Numbered from the stretch's first letter, positions 1-8,344 are shown. The stretch: DNA of 35,957 nucleotides from Draconibacterium orientale (GCA_020718205.1 DYSN01000027.1:1-35957), one strand, 5' to 3'. Numbers and translations: made by a program. Notes: generated by a model from the sequence alone, not told the origin.

Positions 1-227
1 TAGAACAAAGATACACAATTCAAGTGTTAAAAAATCAAGGCTTTGCACAAAAAAAACCCATCCATAAATCAAAAGCAAGAATACACACTTGGTTAGCCTG
101 GCAAGAGGACCCGGGAACACCAATGGGATTGGCAATTACTAAATCATATTTAGATACCAATCAGGAATTATGCAATCTGTTTGTCAATTGGTTGAATAAC
201 CTATTCAATTCTGAAAATAAAGCTTAG
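1..227 (+). CDS. DUF3226-like protein, C-terminal fragment (5' end outside window)
   Basis: The reading frame is open to the left edge (first full codon at position 3), so this is the tail of a longer gene; the GTG at 24 is not a convincing start. About 75 residues are visible. They contain TWLAWQEDPGTPMGLAITK and then a C-terminal FVNWLNNLF. From memory this resembles the end of DUF3226 proteins, a TOPRIM-like family of unknown function often next to an AAA ATPase gene; that assignment is recall, not a search. The gene is convergent with gatD, with about 54 bases between the stops. Any ATPase partner would lie outside the window. A different nuclease-like family with a similar tail cannot be excluded. 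Confidence 0.5.
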   Translation, partial: EQRYTIQVLKNQGFAQKKPIHKSKARIHTWLAWQEDPGTPMGLAITKSYLDTNQELCNLFVNWLNNLFNSENKA

Positions 228-281
228 TAAAATCCACTTAACTCTGTTATTCTCTAAGTGCAAGTGTTCATCTAAAAATCC

Positions 282-1667
282 CTACTTCCTCACCTTCTTA
301 ATAAACTCTTCCACCTCCGGTACGCCGCCCTGATACACCAAATAGCCATTATAGGGTTCGCGGCTTGTTATTTCGTCGTTGATGGGGGTGAGCATGAGTT
401 TCTTCACTTCTTCGGGGTCGTCGGTTTGTCCCAAAGCCCAGCCCAGCTTAATGAAGGCCACTTCGGGCAGCATGTTTCCGGCGGGAATAATTCCTTTGGC
501 CATCATATCGCGGCCTGTATCGTAAACAAACATGTGTACATATCCCCAAATGGTTTGCAAAGTCATGTACATATGAACGCCCTTTTTGTGGGCGCGTTCA
601 ATGGCCGGATACAGTTCCTTGTTCACGTGGCCAAGTCCGGTGCCAATAAATACAATTCCTTTATAACCGGCATCTACCATGGCATCTAAGATATCGGGCT
701 TCATGGCTGGATAATAATAAAGCATGGTCACCTTATCGCTGAAATAGGGAAGAATCTTCACATTTTTATCTCTCCGGCGGTGATTGAATTCCTTTTTAAT
801 GGGGGTAATGCTGCTTCGCGTAACCATAGCCATGGGCACATCGCCAATGGTTCTGAAAGTAGACCGGTAGCTCGAATGCATTTTTCTCACACGAGTTCCT
901 TTGTGCAGCAGCCCATACTCGTCGGAAGTGGGGCCAAACATACAAACCATCACTTCGGCTATGTCGCTGTGTCCGGCGGCATACATGGCATGCATCAGGT
1001 TTAAGGCTGCATCGGAGCTCGGACGGTCCGATGAGCGCTGAGAACCCACCAAAATAATGGGCACAGGCGAATTCTGAACCATAAACGTAAGCGCTGCTCC
1101 TGTATGATGCAAGGTATCGGTTCCATGGCCAATAACGATGCCGTCAACGCCGCGTTCTATTTCTCTTCCAATGGCTTTGGCCAGTGCCATATATTGGTTG
1201 GGGCCCATATTTTCGGAGAATACCGCAAAAATCTTTTCGGTTTCAAGGTTGCAGATGTCGGCAAGTTCTGGCACAGCGCCATAGAGCTCGCCCGGCGAAA
1301 AGGCCGGAATCACAGCTCCTGTTCTGTAGTCGAGACGGCTGGCAATGGTTCCCCCGGTTCCAAACAGCTTCACCTTGGGCAAGCCTTCGGTATAGGGAAA
1401 TTCTTTTTCCGGAATTTTATAATTGGCCTTTTTATATCCGGTTTCTTTCATATTGGTGATGGTATTGATGTCGACCCCAACATTGTAACCGGTGATAATC
1501 TTCATTACAATATGCTGATCGTCATCGTTTTCGGCTCTTGGTAAAACAGTGCCCTGGAACATTCCGCGGGTGGTTTCCACCTGAGCCTGTCCCCAAACTC
1601 TTACATGATATTTTTTCAGCATCTCCAGCGATGCTCCCTTATAACCTTGAAATATATCGTCGCTCAT
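282..1667 (-). CDS. gatD: Glu-tRNA(Gln) amidotransferase subunit D (archaeal type)
   Basis: GatD is the asparaginase-like subunit that releases ammonia from an amide donor; GatE uses it to convert Glu-tRNA(Gln) to Gln-tRNA(Gln). The 461-residue protein has the family layout: an N-terminal small beta domain (about 1-90) that plain asparaginases lack, then a type-I asparaginase core. Visible catalytic motifs are LFGTGGTIASRLDYRTGAV (101-119, nucleophile Thr107), HGTDTL (181-186, Thr183 and Asp184) and the Lys of VRKMH (Lys261). It lies 19 bases after gatE on the same strand, which together with the N-terminal domain argues against a simple L-asparaginase. Length matches the archaeal subunit. 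No missing residue or frameshift is seen. GatDE is regarded as the archaeal system, so its presence in this Bacteroidota context suggests old transfer. Confidence 0.93.
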   Translation of the reverse strand: MSDDIFQGYKGASLEMLKKYHVRVWGQAQVETTRGMFQGTVLPRAENDDDQHIVMKIITGYNVGVDINTITNMKETGYKKANYKIPEKEFPYTEGLPKVKLFGTGGTIASRLDYRTGAVIPAFSPGELYGAVPELADICNLETEKIFAVFSENMGPNQYMALAKAIGREIERGVDGIVIGHGTDTLHHTGAALTFMVQNSPVPIILVGSQRSSDRPSSDAALNLMHAMYAAGHSDIAEVMVCMFGPTSDEYGLLHKGTRVRKMHSSYRSTFRTIGDVPMAMVTRSSITPIKKEFNHRRRDKNVKILPYFSDKVTMLYYYPAMKPDILDAMVDAGYKGIVFIGTGLGHVNKELYPAIERAHKKGVHMYMTLQTIWGYVHMFVYDTGRDMMAKGIIPAGNMLPEVAFIKLGWALGQTDDPEEVKKLMLTPINDEITSREPYNGYLVYQGGVPEVEEFIKKVRK

Positions 1668-1686
1668 TATTTTAATTGATTGAATG

Positions 1687-3657
1687 TTAAGAATTTATTT
1701 GGTCTACTTTTCCCTGAAGCTCGCTGAGCGAAATATTGCCCAATGCAAAACTTCTCATTTGGCCCATCACCCAGTTTTTCTCGTTTTTCTCGTTTTTGCA
1801 CTGAGCTATTTGAACAAATTTCTCCTTTAAAAAGGGAATCTGGCTGAGAATATTTTCCTTGGCTGTTTTGCGGAAATTAATGGCGTTCAGCACCGAATCG
1901 AACTGCATTTTCGGATGGGTGTAAATAACCGGGAGCATTTTTAGTGCCAACTCTTTTTCCAGCTGGTTGTCTTTCAAATACTTGAATAAACCAAAGATGA
2001 TGTGATAGTCGAAATGATCCACCGATTTATGATGACCTTCTACAAATTTCATATGATGGCCTAAAAATGTTCCGGCAAAGCGGGGCGAAAGGCCAAGCTC
2101 CAAATACAATCTTTCAATTAGCGGATAAAGATTTTTCTTGAAAAGATAGGTATAGGTATCTTCGGGAACATTCCAGGTTTTAAGCTGATGATACCGATCC
2201 ATAATATCACTGGGCAAATTGGCACTAAGTTGTTCTATATATTTGTTTTCCAATGGAATGGGTGCGGAATCGGTGTCGGGATACATGCGGTCGGCGCCGG
2301 GTAAAACCCTCTCGAAAATGGTGGTTCCGTTGGCAAACGATTTCCGGGTTTCCTTGGGAACTTCGCTAAAGGCCATCAGACAGCGTTCTTCAATGGTTTC
2401 CAGGGCGGTTTTAACATCGTCTTTGGGTCCCCAGAAAACAATCTGACCATCTTCTTTCCCCGATTGGAGCAGGGTTCTTATTTTTTCGAAATCGTCTTCG
2501 GCTATGGTGGGCTCCAGGCTTTCGCTGTGGGTCATATTGGGGAGTTCTAAGCAGGCTATTACTTTGAGTCGCTCGGAAATCTCGTCGGCAAAAACTTTTC
2601 CTGGCTGGGTAAAATGGGAGAGGAGCTTGCGGAATTGCGGAAGATTAACAGCCACTATGGTGAACCCCTGTTTTTTAGCCTGATTGATTTCTTTCGAAGG
2701 GAAACCAAACAGATAAAAATCGAGCTCAGCGGAGGTCATTTTCCAATCTTCTTTTTTAATTCGTTCGTTTAAATCGGTGCGAAGATGCAGCAAAGCCCAC
2801 TGTCTGAATGCTTCTATATGGGTGAGTTCCGGTATCCATTTGGTGTGCGAAACTCCTTTTATTTCTACCCTTGTTCCGCCTTTGCAACTCACGTTTACGT
2901 CTTCGCGTCCGGCGCCAATTCCTGTAACGACTTTGCCGGTGCTGCGGTTAAGGAAGCGGATATAATCGCAGGCTTCTTTCACTTCGTCGGGATTCAGCAG
3001 CTCGGGCTGTGTAACGGTTTCGATGAGAGGCATTCCCAGTCGGTCGGTTTTGTAGATTCTGGTATGGCCAATGTCCGAAATTTCGCGGCAACTATCTTCT
3101 TCAATGCTCAGTTGAATGAGTCCCACTTTCTTGTTTTTCAGGGGAATTTCGCCGTTGACGCCCAAAATAGCCGTTCTCTGAAATCCTGTGGGAATACTTC
3201 CATCTAAGTATTGTTTGCGGATAATATGCACTTCGCCCACGATATTCAGCTTCGACAGAAGCGAAATTTCGAGACCAATTCCCAGTGCTTCGCGGTTGAT
3301 GGGGAAGGGGGGAGTATCGTCCACTTCGTAGGTACAGGTGGTTTGGTTTTTGAGTCGGTAGATGATGGTTTTGCGGGTTTTAAACTCCATGAGCGCAGTG
3401 CCGTCGTACTCACCCAACTCGCTCAGCGTGGGCCGCATATGACGGATAACTTCGGCATCGAAATCGTTGTGTGTGTGATATTTACCCGCCGGGCAATGGC
3501 AGAAAAGTTTTTCTTTGGTAAGTAGTTGCTGGTGCACTTCGAGCCCCGACATAAATCCAATTCGGCTATAATCTTTCTGAGTGGCTTCCTTTCTGCTCAC
3601 ATAACCAATGGCCTTTTTGGTGGCTTCGTAATTTTTTTTCGGATCGAATTTTCTCAT
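1687..3657 (-). CDS. gatE: Glu-tRNA(Gln) amidotransferase subunit E (archaeal type)
   Basis: GatE is the GatB-related kinase/transamidase subunit that phosphorylates Glu on tRNA(Gln) and amidates it with ammonia from GatD. The 656-residue protein carries the GatB/GatE signature GLEVHQQL (38-45) followed by the cysteine pair FCHCP (52-56). The central part has IKGVSHTKWIPELTHIEA and the GatE-type PGADRMYPDTDSAP. The stretch between the cradle domain and PGADRMYPDTD is the expected place of the GatE-specific AspRS-like insertion, which bacterial GatB lacks. The C-terminal 140 residues fit the helical and YqeY-like tail that binds tRNA. Length is close to archaeal GatE (about 620-650), well above GatB (about 480). 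It is the first gene of the gatE-gatD operon, with a -7 element about 70 bases upstream. The ATG at 3657 gives the expected N-terminus. Confidence 0.93.
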   Translation of the reverse strand: MRKFDPKKNYEATKKAIGYVSRKEATQKDYSRIGFMSGLEVHQQLLTKEKLFCHCPAGKYHTHNDFDAEVIRHMRPTLSELGEYDGTALMEFKTRKTIIYRLKNQTTCTYEVDDTPPFPINREALGIGLEISLLSKLNIVGEVHIIRKQYLDGSIPTGFQRTAILGVNGEIPLKNKKVGLIQLSIEEDSCREISDIGHTRIYKTDRLGMPLIETVTQPELLNPDEVKEACDYIRFLNRSTGKVVTGIGAGREDVNVSCKGGTRVEIKGVSHTKWIPELTHIEAFRQWALLHLRTDLNERIKKEDWKMTSAELDFYLFGFPSKEINQAKKQGFTIVAVNLPQFRKLLSHFTQPGKVFADEISERLKVIACLELPNMTHSESLEPTIAEDDFEKIRTLLQSGKEDGQIVFWGPKDDVKTALETIEERCLMAFSEVPKETRKSFANGTTIFERVLPGADRMYPDTDSAPIPLENKYIEQLSANLPSDIMDRYHQLKTWNVPEDTYTYLFKKNLYPLIERLYLELGLSPRFAGTFLGHHMKFVEGHHKSVDHFDYHIIFGLFKYLKDNQLEKELALKMLPVIYTHPKMQFDSVLNAINFRKTAKENILSQIPFLKEKFVQIAQCKNEKNEKNWVMGQMRSFALGNISLSELQGKVDQINS

Positions 3658-3728
3658 GTTCTGAAATGTTTTTTTTGAAGATGGAAAAGGATCTGGATAG
3701 ATTGTTCTTCCTTGCCCATATTGGGTTT

Positions 3729-3736
3729 CAAAGGTA
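3729..3736 (-). promoter_or_regulatory. Candidate -7 element for gatE-gatD
   Basis: The minus strand reads TACCTTTG, an exact match to the Bacteroidota -7 consensus TAnnTTTG. The predicted transcript starts near 3724, giving a leader of about 67 bases. No good -33 TTTG is seen at the usual distance. Confidence 0.45.
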
Positions 3737-4050
3737 ACTAAACTGCCGTTAAGTCGATTGATTTGATTCTAAAACTATAAGCCCGTTTCGCCTTTTCAGG
3801 GAATTACTTAATTTTTGAATTTTATGTCTTTTTGGGGGCTGAAAATTATAGGTGAACGCTTTTTTTGGTGGCGAAATAAAACTATCAATTCGGTATGACA
3901 AGTTTGGGAAAAAAGTTGGGGATGGTTTTTCAACTATTTGTGAATAAGAGACATAAGCTTTGTTTATGAATCTGCTAAACAAGGATAATTTGTTTTCAAT
4001 CAGGTTAAATCGGATCATTCAGGAGCGAGAAACAAGAACCTCAATCTCTT
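3737..4050. other. Intergenic region with no supported gene
   Basis: This gap lies between the regulator stop (4051) and the gatE promoter. An 89-codon open frame on the minus strand (3749-4018) has no recognisable motif, biased composition and no convincing start signal. I see no repeat, tRNA or strong hairpin here. Confidence 0.5.
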
Positions 4051-4953
4051 CTATCGAATCATGCCAATCAAAGCTTCCAGCGATTTGAAAACAGTTGTTT
4101 TTTTCAAATTGTGACCTGGTTGCAGCAGGGTGGCTCGCTGTCCTGCAGCCCAAAATTCATCGTTGCGATTGTTTAGCAGCTCATTTTCAAATTGATGGAA
4201 ATAGGCATCCACCTGATCCATATCGGGCTTTATGGTGAAATAGCTGATGAATTTTATCTTATTAAACGATTTCTGCAAGGCATATAAATTGTCTATGGGC
4301 ACGCTTTGACCCAGGTAAACGCTGTAATATCCCTTTAAAAGAAGTTCGTAGTGAATGAAAAGTAAGGCAAACTCGTGAATTTCGTTGTCGGGAAGAAAAA
4401 GCACATAAACTTCTTCGGGGTTCCGGGGCAGCACTTCCTGAACCCGCTCAATGTTTATTAAAAGCTTTTGCTTTAGAAGATTGGAGAAAAAGTGCTCGTG
4501 TGCCGGCGTCAGACTGTTCGATTGCCACTCAATGCCAATATTGTGTAAAAAGGGAATCAGGACGTGAACAAAAACCTCGCGAAAGGATGATTCGCTGATA
4601 AGGCTGTTATAGGTATGCTCAAAAAGATTGCGGTCGAAATTGAGCATGGAAATCTTCAGGGAATTAACGAAGTGTTCGTGCTCATTTCGTCCACTGGTGA
4701 GCTCACGCACTTTATTTTCGAGCTCGGAGCTTTTAAAAGTGGCTATTTTAGAGATTTTTATCCCCTGATGATTTAAAATGGCAATATTGAGGAGTTTTTT
4801 TAAGTTTTCCAGATCGTAGTAGCGTATGTTCGACTCGGTTCTGTTTGGTACCAAAAGCCCGTATCGTTTCTCCCAGATTCTTATTGTGTGCGCCTTAATT
4901 CCGGTTAGATTTTCCAAATCTTTAATGGAAAAAAGAGATTGTATATTGTCCAT
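4051..4953 (-). CDS. MerR-family regulator with cobalamin-binding domain (CarH/LitR-like)
   Basis: A DNA-binding regulator predicted to sense B12 and possibly light. I start it at the ATG at 4953 rather than the TTG at 4977, because the MerR helix-turn-helix then begins at the usual place (FSIKDLENLTGIKAHTIRIW, residues 8-27; RYYDLENLKKL, 44-54). The middle helical domain holds W143-x9-E153-H154, the exact spacing of the Trp/Glu/His cap that contacts adenosylcobalamin in CarH. Next comes a Rossmann-like B12 domain with E191-I-H193, the position of the lower axial histidine in the ExHxxG motif; the Gly is Ala (196) here. Length (300) matches CarH. No carotenoid or photolyase genes, the usual Bacteroidota neighbours of such regulators, are in the window, so the target is unknown. 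It has its own promoter and probably regulates itself through the TTTTCTAACT repeats. Confidence 0.85.
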   Translation of the reverse strand: MDNIQSLFSIKDLENLTGIKAHTIRIWEKRYGLLVPNRTESNIRYYDLENLKKLLNIAILNHQGIKISKIATFKSSELENKVRELTSGRNEHEHFVNSLKISMLNFDRNLFEHTYNSLISESSFREVFVHVLIPFLHNIGIEWQSNSLTPAHEHFFSNLLKQKLLINIERVQEVLPRNPEEVYVLFLPDNEIHEFALLFIHYELLLKGYYSVYLGQSVPIDNLYALQKSFNKIKFISYFTIKPDMDQVDAYFHQFENELLNNRNDEFWAAGQRATLLQPGHNLKKTTVFKSLEALIGMIR

Positions 4954-5025
4954 AAAAATATTAAAAAAATTAAACAAACAGAATATAGAAAAATGGAATA
5001 TTCAGTATTAAAATCCCCGAAGTAA

Positions 5026-5078
5026 TTTTCTAACTAAGCAGAAAACGATTCCAAATATATTTTTCTAACTGTTTAACT
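5026..5078 (-). repeat. Direct repeats TTTTCTAACT around the regulator promoter (candidate operator)
   Basis: TTTTCTAACT occurs on the plus strand at 5026-5035 and 5061-5070, and a further TAACT at 5074-5078 within GTTTAACTGC. The copies bracket the predicted -7 element (5052-5059) and start site of the MerR/B12 regulator. A repeat in this position is what an autorepressor operator would look like; binding is inferred. Confidence 0.45.
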
Positions 5079-5086
5079 GCCGCAAA
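5052..5086 (-). promoter_or_regulatory. Promoter of the MerR/B12 regulator
   Basis: The minus strand has TTTG (5083-5086), a 23-base spacer and TATATTTG (5052-5059), both boxes exact to the Bacteroidota consensus. The predicted start near 5047 gives a leader of about 94 bases to the ATG at 4953. A second overlapping -7 match, TAAATTTG, sits at 5083-5090. Confidence 0.65.
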
Positions 5087-5187
5087 TTTAAGATTATTAT
5101 TCATTTTGTATCATTAAAAAAAATCTCTTTAGAAAAAGAAAAAAATATTTTAATGGTTGGTGGATTCATATCGAAGAATGTTTAACA

Positions 5188-5221
5188 TTGCAGCATAAAA
5201 AATAAACAAAAAATATTTTAG
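5188..5221 (+). promoter_or_regulatory. Candidate promoter for a small RNA
   Basis: The plus strand has ATTG (5187-5190), a 23-base spacer and TATTTTAG (5214-5221), one base off TAnnTTTG. The predicted start near 5227 falls a few bases before the left arm of the 12-bp inverted repeat at 5235. Confidence 0.4.
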
Positions 5222-5227
5222 TAAAGA

Positions 5228-5360
5228 AAATACTGGCTATTCTGATTGCGATTGACTAACACCCACTCTTACTCCATTAAACTTGTGAAAACTTGAAAAT
5301 CTGAATAAAACTATAACTCACACCACTTCCCCCATATCAGAATAGCCTTCTTTTTAAATA
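5228..5360 (+). ncRNA. Candidate structured small RNA
   Basis: A perfect 12-bp inverted repeat, GGCTATTCTGAT (5235-5246) and ATCAGAATAGCC (5336-5347), encloses 89 bases and is followed by TTCTTTTT on the plus strand. A plausible promoter ends at 5221. A small inner pairing TGTGA/TCACA (5284-5288 with 5318-5322) leaves a large asymmetric bulge. Size and shape (about 120 nt, closing stem, large bulge, T-rich end) recall 6S-type RNAs, including the Rfam 6S-Flavo class, but I see no sequence that proves this. The same stem could act in the 3' region of the MATE transcript on the minus strand. No open reading frame explains the conservation of the two arms. Confidence 0.4.
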
Positions 5361-5438
5361 CGAGAGATTATCCCCGGAATATTGAGACATCAAAAACTCA
5401 GAAAAAAGTAGGAAAGAAATCGGCGGATGTTGTTTAAT

Positions 5439-6773
5439 TTAAATGATTTTGGCCTTCCATCGTCCGGTTTTGATGTACCAATAGCTAAACATGGATAGGA
5501 AAAGCATATAGACATATTCGCTGGTCCAGGCAATTTCCACAGGCCATTGTTGTATGATAACCACCCAGTAAACATAGGCGGTATAGATTATCAGCGTTAA
5601 AATTTCGATGGCCAAAGCGGTTTTTGTATTGGCGGTTCCGGAAACTCCACTAAACACCACAAAAGCCACGGCAAACAGCAGAATAGCAAAGCTGATGGTA
5701 TAAACAGAAGGAATGGTTTGGTCAATAAGCTCGGGCGAATTGGTATAGATAGAAACCAATGTTCTGGGGAAAATCAGCATCAGGGCAATAATGGGAACCA
5801 CACTCACCACACTGATTTTAACTATGCGGTTGATGATTTTAAGCACATCATCTTTAAATCCGGCACCAATGGCGTTACTCACCAAAGTGCTGGTGGCGGT
5901 ACTCAACCCCATAATTGGAATCACCAACACCATATACATGCTTCTGACGATATTGGAAATGGCTAAGGGGCGCTCGCCCATTTGTTCGATGATGGCAAAA
6001 AAACTAAACCAGATTCCCACCGAAATAAAATATTGAGCCATCACATAAACCGAAATGGATAAGGTTTTTCCAATGACCGAAAAATCGATTTTTGGAAATT
6101 GAAGCAAATGGTATTTTTTGCGGTCGATATGGATGAAGGCATAAACAATGAAGAAAACAAGAGCCACTGCTTCAGATATTACGCTGGCTAAAGCAGCACC
6201 CTGAATGCCCATGGGCTGAAACCCCAAATGTCCGAAAATGAAAATATAATCCAGAATGACATTGGTGATGGCCATAAGAAATGCCGAATAGCCCAGTGCT
6301 TTGGTTTGGGTAATTCCCACCAGCAACGACCTGAAAGCCAGATTACCAAAGGCGAAGAGTATGCCAAAAACCCTGGTTTTAAGATATACTTCGCTGGCGT
6401 CCAGAATGTTTTCTGAGGAAACAATAACACGAAGCAGCGGATAGCCAAAGAAGTAAATCAGCAAAAAGAGTAACAAGCCTAGCACCAAAAAGAAATAGGA
6501 GGATTGCAAAAATATTTGTCCAACCTTATCGTAGGCTTGCTCACCATTTCGGCGGCCAATCATAATTTGAGTTCCGGTGCTAAAGCCAAAACCCAGCATA
6601 AAAACCGAAATATAGAAAAGACCGGCAATGGCACTGGCTCCCAGCTCCACTTCGCCCACTCTTCCCAAAAATGCTGTATCCGTTACATTGATAATGTTCT
6701 GAGCCAGCATGGTAAGAATGATGGGGTAGGAAACATCCCATATTTTTCTGTACGAAGGAACTCCGGTTGTCAT
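5439..6773 (-). CDS. MATE-family multidrug/cation exporter
   Basis: An inner-membrane antiporter expected to expel organic cations or drugs in exchange for Na+ or H+. The 444 residues form about 12 hydrophobic helices in two homologous halves. The N-terminus (SYRKIWDVSYPIILTMLAQN) and the following NVTDTAFLGRVGEVELGA match the NorM/DinF-like helix 1-2 region, where the family's gating residues lie. IGAGFKDDVLKIINR in the second half is the matching cytoplasmic loop. Length is typical. The start is the ATG at 6773; a -7 element TATCTTTG ends only five bases before it, so the message may be leaderless. It stands alone downstream of cysS on the same strand. The substrate cannot be read from the sequence. 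Confidence 0.9.
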   Translation of the reverse strand: MTTGVPSYRKIWDVSYPIILTMLAQNIINVTDTAFLGRVGEVELGASAIAGLFYISVFMLGFGFSTGTQIMIGRRNGEQAYDKVGQIFLQSSYFFLVLGLLLFLLIYFFGYPLLRVIVSSENILDASEVYLKTRVFGILFAFGNLAFRSLLVGITQTKALGYSAFLMAITNVILDYIFIFGHLGFQPMGIQGAALASVISEAVALVFFIVYAFIHIDRKKYHLLQFPKIDFSVIGKTLSISVYVMAQYFISVGIWFSFFAIIEQMGERPLAISNIVRSMYMVLVIPIMGLSTATSTLVSNAIGAGFKDDVLKIINRIVKISVVSVVPIIALMLIFPRTLVSIYTNSPELIDQTIPSVYTISFAILLFAVAFVVFSGVSGTANTKTALAIEILTLIIYTAYVYWVVIIQQWPVEIAWTSEYVYMLFLSMFSYWYIKTGRWKAKII

Positions 6774-6777
6774 GGGG

Positions 6778-6785
6778 CAAAGATA
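6778..6785 (-). promoter_or_regulatory. -7 element of the MATE gene, implying a leaderless transcript
   Basis: The minus strand reads TATCTTTG, exact to TAnnTTTG, with its last base five positions before the A of the ATG at 6773. Transcription would start at or within a base or two of the start codon. No -33 box is obvious. Confidence 0.5.
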
Positions 6786-6849
6786 GGAGTTAAACCTAAA
6801 ACTAATGGGTTTAAGAAATTCTTAATTGCCATGGTGCTTTTGAAGCCAA

Positions 6850-8325
6850 TTACTCTTCCACACTCCAAACAGCGCCTTCTTTGGTATCGGTAATTTTGAT
6901 ATGGAGCTTTGTAAGTTCGTTGCGGATAAAATCTGCTGTGGGCCAATCTTTGTTTTGTTTGGCTTGTTGTCTGATTTCCAGCACTGTTTTCATCACACCA
7001 TCGAGCAAGGCATCGTTCTGCTCATTTTCTTTTTCCTCGGGTAAAAGTCCCAGAATTTCGAAAACTACCTCATTGAAAAACTTTTGCAATTTGGCTAAAT
7101 CCTCGGCTGTAATGGTTTCTTTTCCGTCGTTGGTGCTGTTGATAAGTCGAACGCCATCAAATAGTTGTGCTATAAGAATGGGGGTGTTGAAATCGTCGTT
7201 CAAGGCTTCGAAACTTTTCTCTATCAACTCGTCTACTGAAAAGGAAGACTTGTCCGACGGAGTAAGTTTTTGCAAAGTTACCACAGCGGTCATGAGCTTC
7301 TGAAATCCCTTTTCGGCGGCCTGAAGTGCGGCATTGCTAAAATCCAAAGGCGATCTGTAATGGGCCTGAAGCATAAAGAATCTGATATTCATGGGGCTGT
7401 ATGCTTTTTCTAGCACTGTATTATTCCCGCTGAAAAGGTCTTCGATGGTGATATAATTCCCCAGCGATTTTCCCATCTTTTGCCCGTTGATGGTTATCAT
7501 ATTGTTGTGCATCCAGTATTTCACAGGCTCTTCGCCCTTATTGGCTGCTTTGCTTTGTGCTATTTCCGATTCGTGATGAGGGAAAATAAGGTCCATTCCG
7601 CCGCCATGAATGTCGAATCGGTCGCCCAGATATTTTTTGCTCATGGCCGAGCATTCCATATGCCATCCCGGAAATCCATCGCTCCAACCCGAAGGCCACC
7701 GCATGATGTGTTCGGGGGAAGCTTTCTTCCACAGAGCAAAGTCGGCGCTATCGTCTTTTTCTTCCTGTCCGGCCAGTTCACGTGTATTTTCGAGCAATTC
7801 TTCATGCTTACGACCCGAGAGTTCTCCGTAGGGAAATTGGCTGGCATACCGGCTCACATCGAAGTAGACTGAGCCATTTCTTTCATAGGCAAAGCCCGAT
7901 GAAATAATTTTCTGAACCATGTCCATCTGTTCAATGATATGGCCGCTGGCATGGGGTTCGATGCTGGGTCGTTTAACATTGAGCATATCCATATCTCTGT
8001 GATAGCGATTGGTGTAATACTGAACCACTTCCATGGGTTCCAGTTGCTCCAGACGGGCTTTTTTTCCTATTTTATCGTCACCAAAATCCGCATCATTTTC
8101 CAAATGACCCACATCGGTAATATTTCGCACATAGCGAACTTTAAAACCCAGATATTTCAGGTATCTGAAAACGATATCGAAGGTGATTGCGGGGCGCGAA
8201 TGGCCTAAATGAGCATCGCCATAAACAGTTGGCCCGCAAACATACATGCCCACATGGGGAGGGTTGATGGGTTCAAAATCTTCCTTGCGCCTGCTGAGTG
8301 TATTGTAAATTTTTAGGGTTGACAT
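6850..8325 (-). CDS. cysS: Cysteinyl-tRNA synthetase
   Basis: Class I aminoacyl-tRNA synthetase that charges tRNA(Cys) in the cytoplasm. The 491-residue protein shows all core motifs: zinc ligand Cys30 in [13 protein letters not shown], the HIGH-type HLGH (39-42), [10 protein letters not shown] (220-229, zinc ligand Cys225), [10 protein letters not shown] (248-257) with further zinc ligands, and the KMSKS loop as KMGKS (283-287). The C-terminal helical region covers about 340-491. I start at the ATG at 8325 ([10 protein letters not shown]), as in other CysS proteins, rather than the in-frame TTG at 8334. A promoter lies about 20 bases upstream. The MATE gene follows on the same strand after about 75 bases but has its own -7 element. 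No defect is seen. Confidence 0.97.
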   Translation of the reverse strand: MSTLKIYNTLSRRKEDFEPINPPHVGMYVCGPTVYGDAHLGHSRPAITFDIVFRYLKYLGFKVRYVRNITDVGHLENDADFGDDKIGKKARLEQLEPMEVVQYYTNRYHRDMDMLNVKRPSIEPHASGHIIEQMDMVQKIISSGFAYERNGSVYFDVSRYASQFPYGELSGRKHEELLENTRELAGQEEKDDSADFALWKKASPEHIMRWPSGWSDGFPGWHMECSAMSKKYLGDRFDIHGGGMDLIFPHHESEIAQSKAANKGEEPVKYWMHNNMITINGQKMGKSLGNYITIEDLFSGNNTVLEKAYSPMNIRFFMLQAHYRSPLDFSNAALQAAEKGFQKLMTAVVTLQKLTPSDKSSFSVDELIEKSFEALNDDFNTPILIAQLFDGVRLINSTNDGKETITAEDLAKLQKFFNEVVFEILGLLPEEKENEQNDALLDGVMKTVLEIRQQAKQNKDWPTADFIRNELTKLHIKITDTKEGAVWSVEE

Positions 8326-8344
8326 GATGCTCAAATTTTTTTTG

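Noticed and set aside
282-1667. Calling this gene a type-I L-asparaginase
   Set aside because: The N-terminal extra domain and the adjacent gatE make GatD the better call.
3749-4018. 89-codon open frame on the minus strand between gatE and the MerR regulator
   Set aside because: No recognisable motif, odd composition, no start signals, and it overlaps the gatE promoter; most likely chance.
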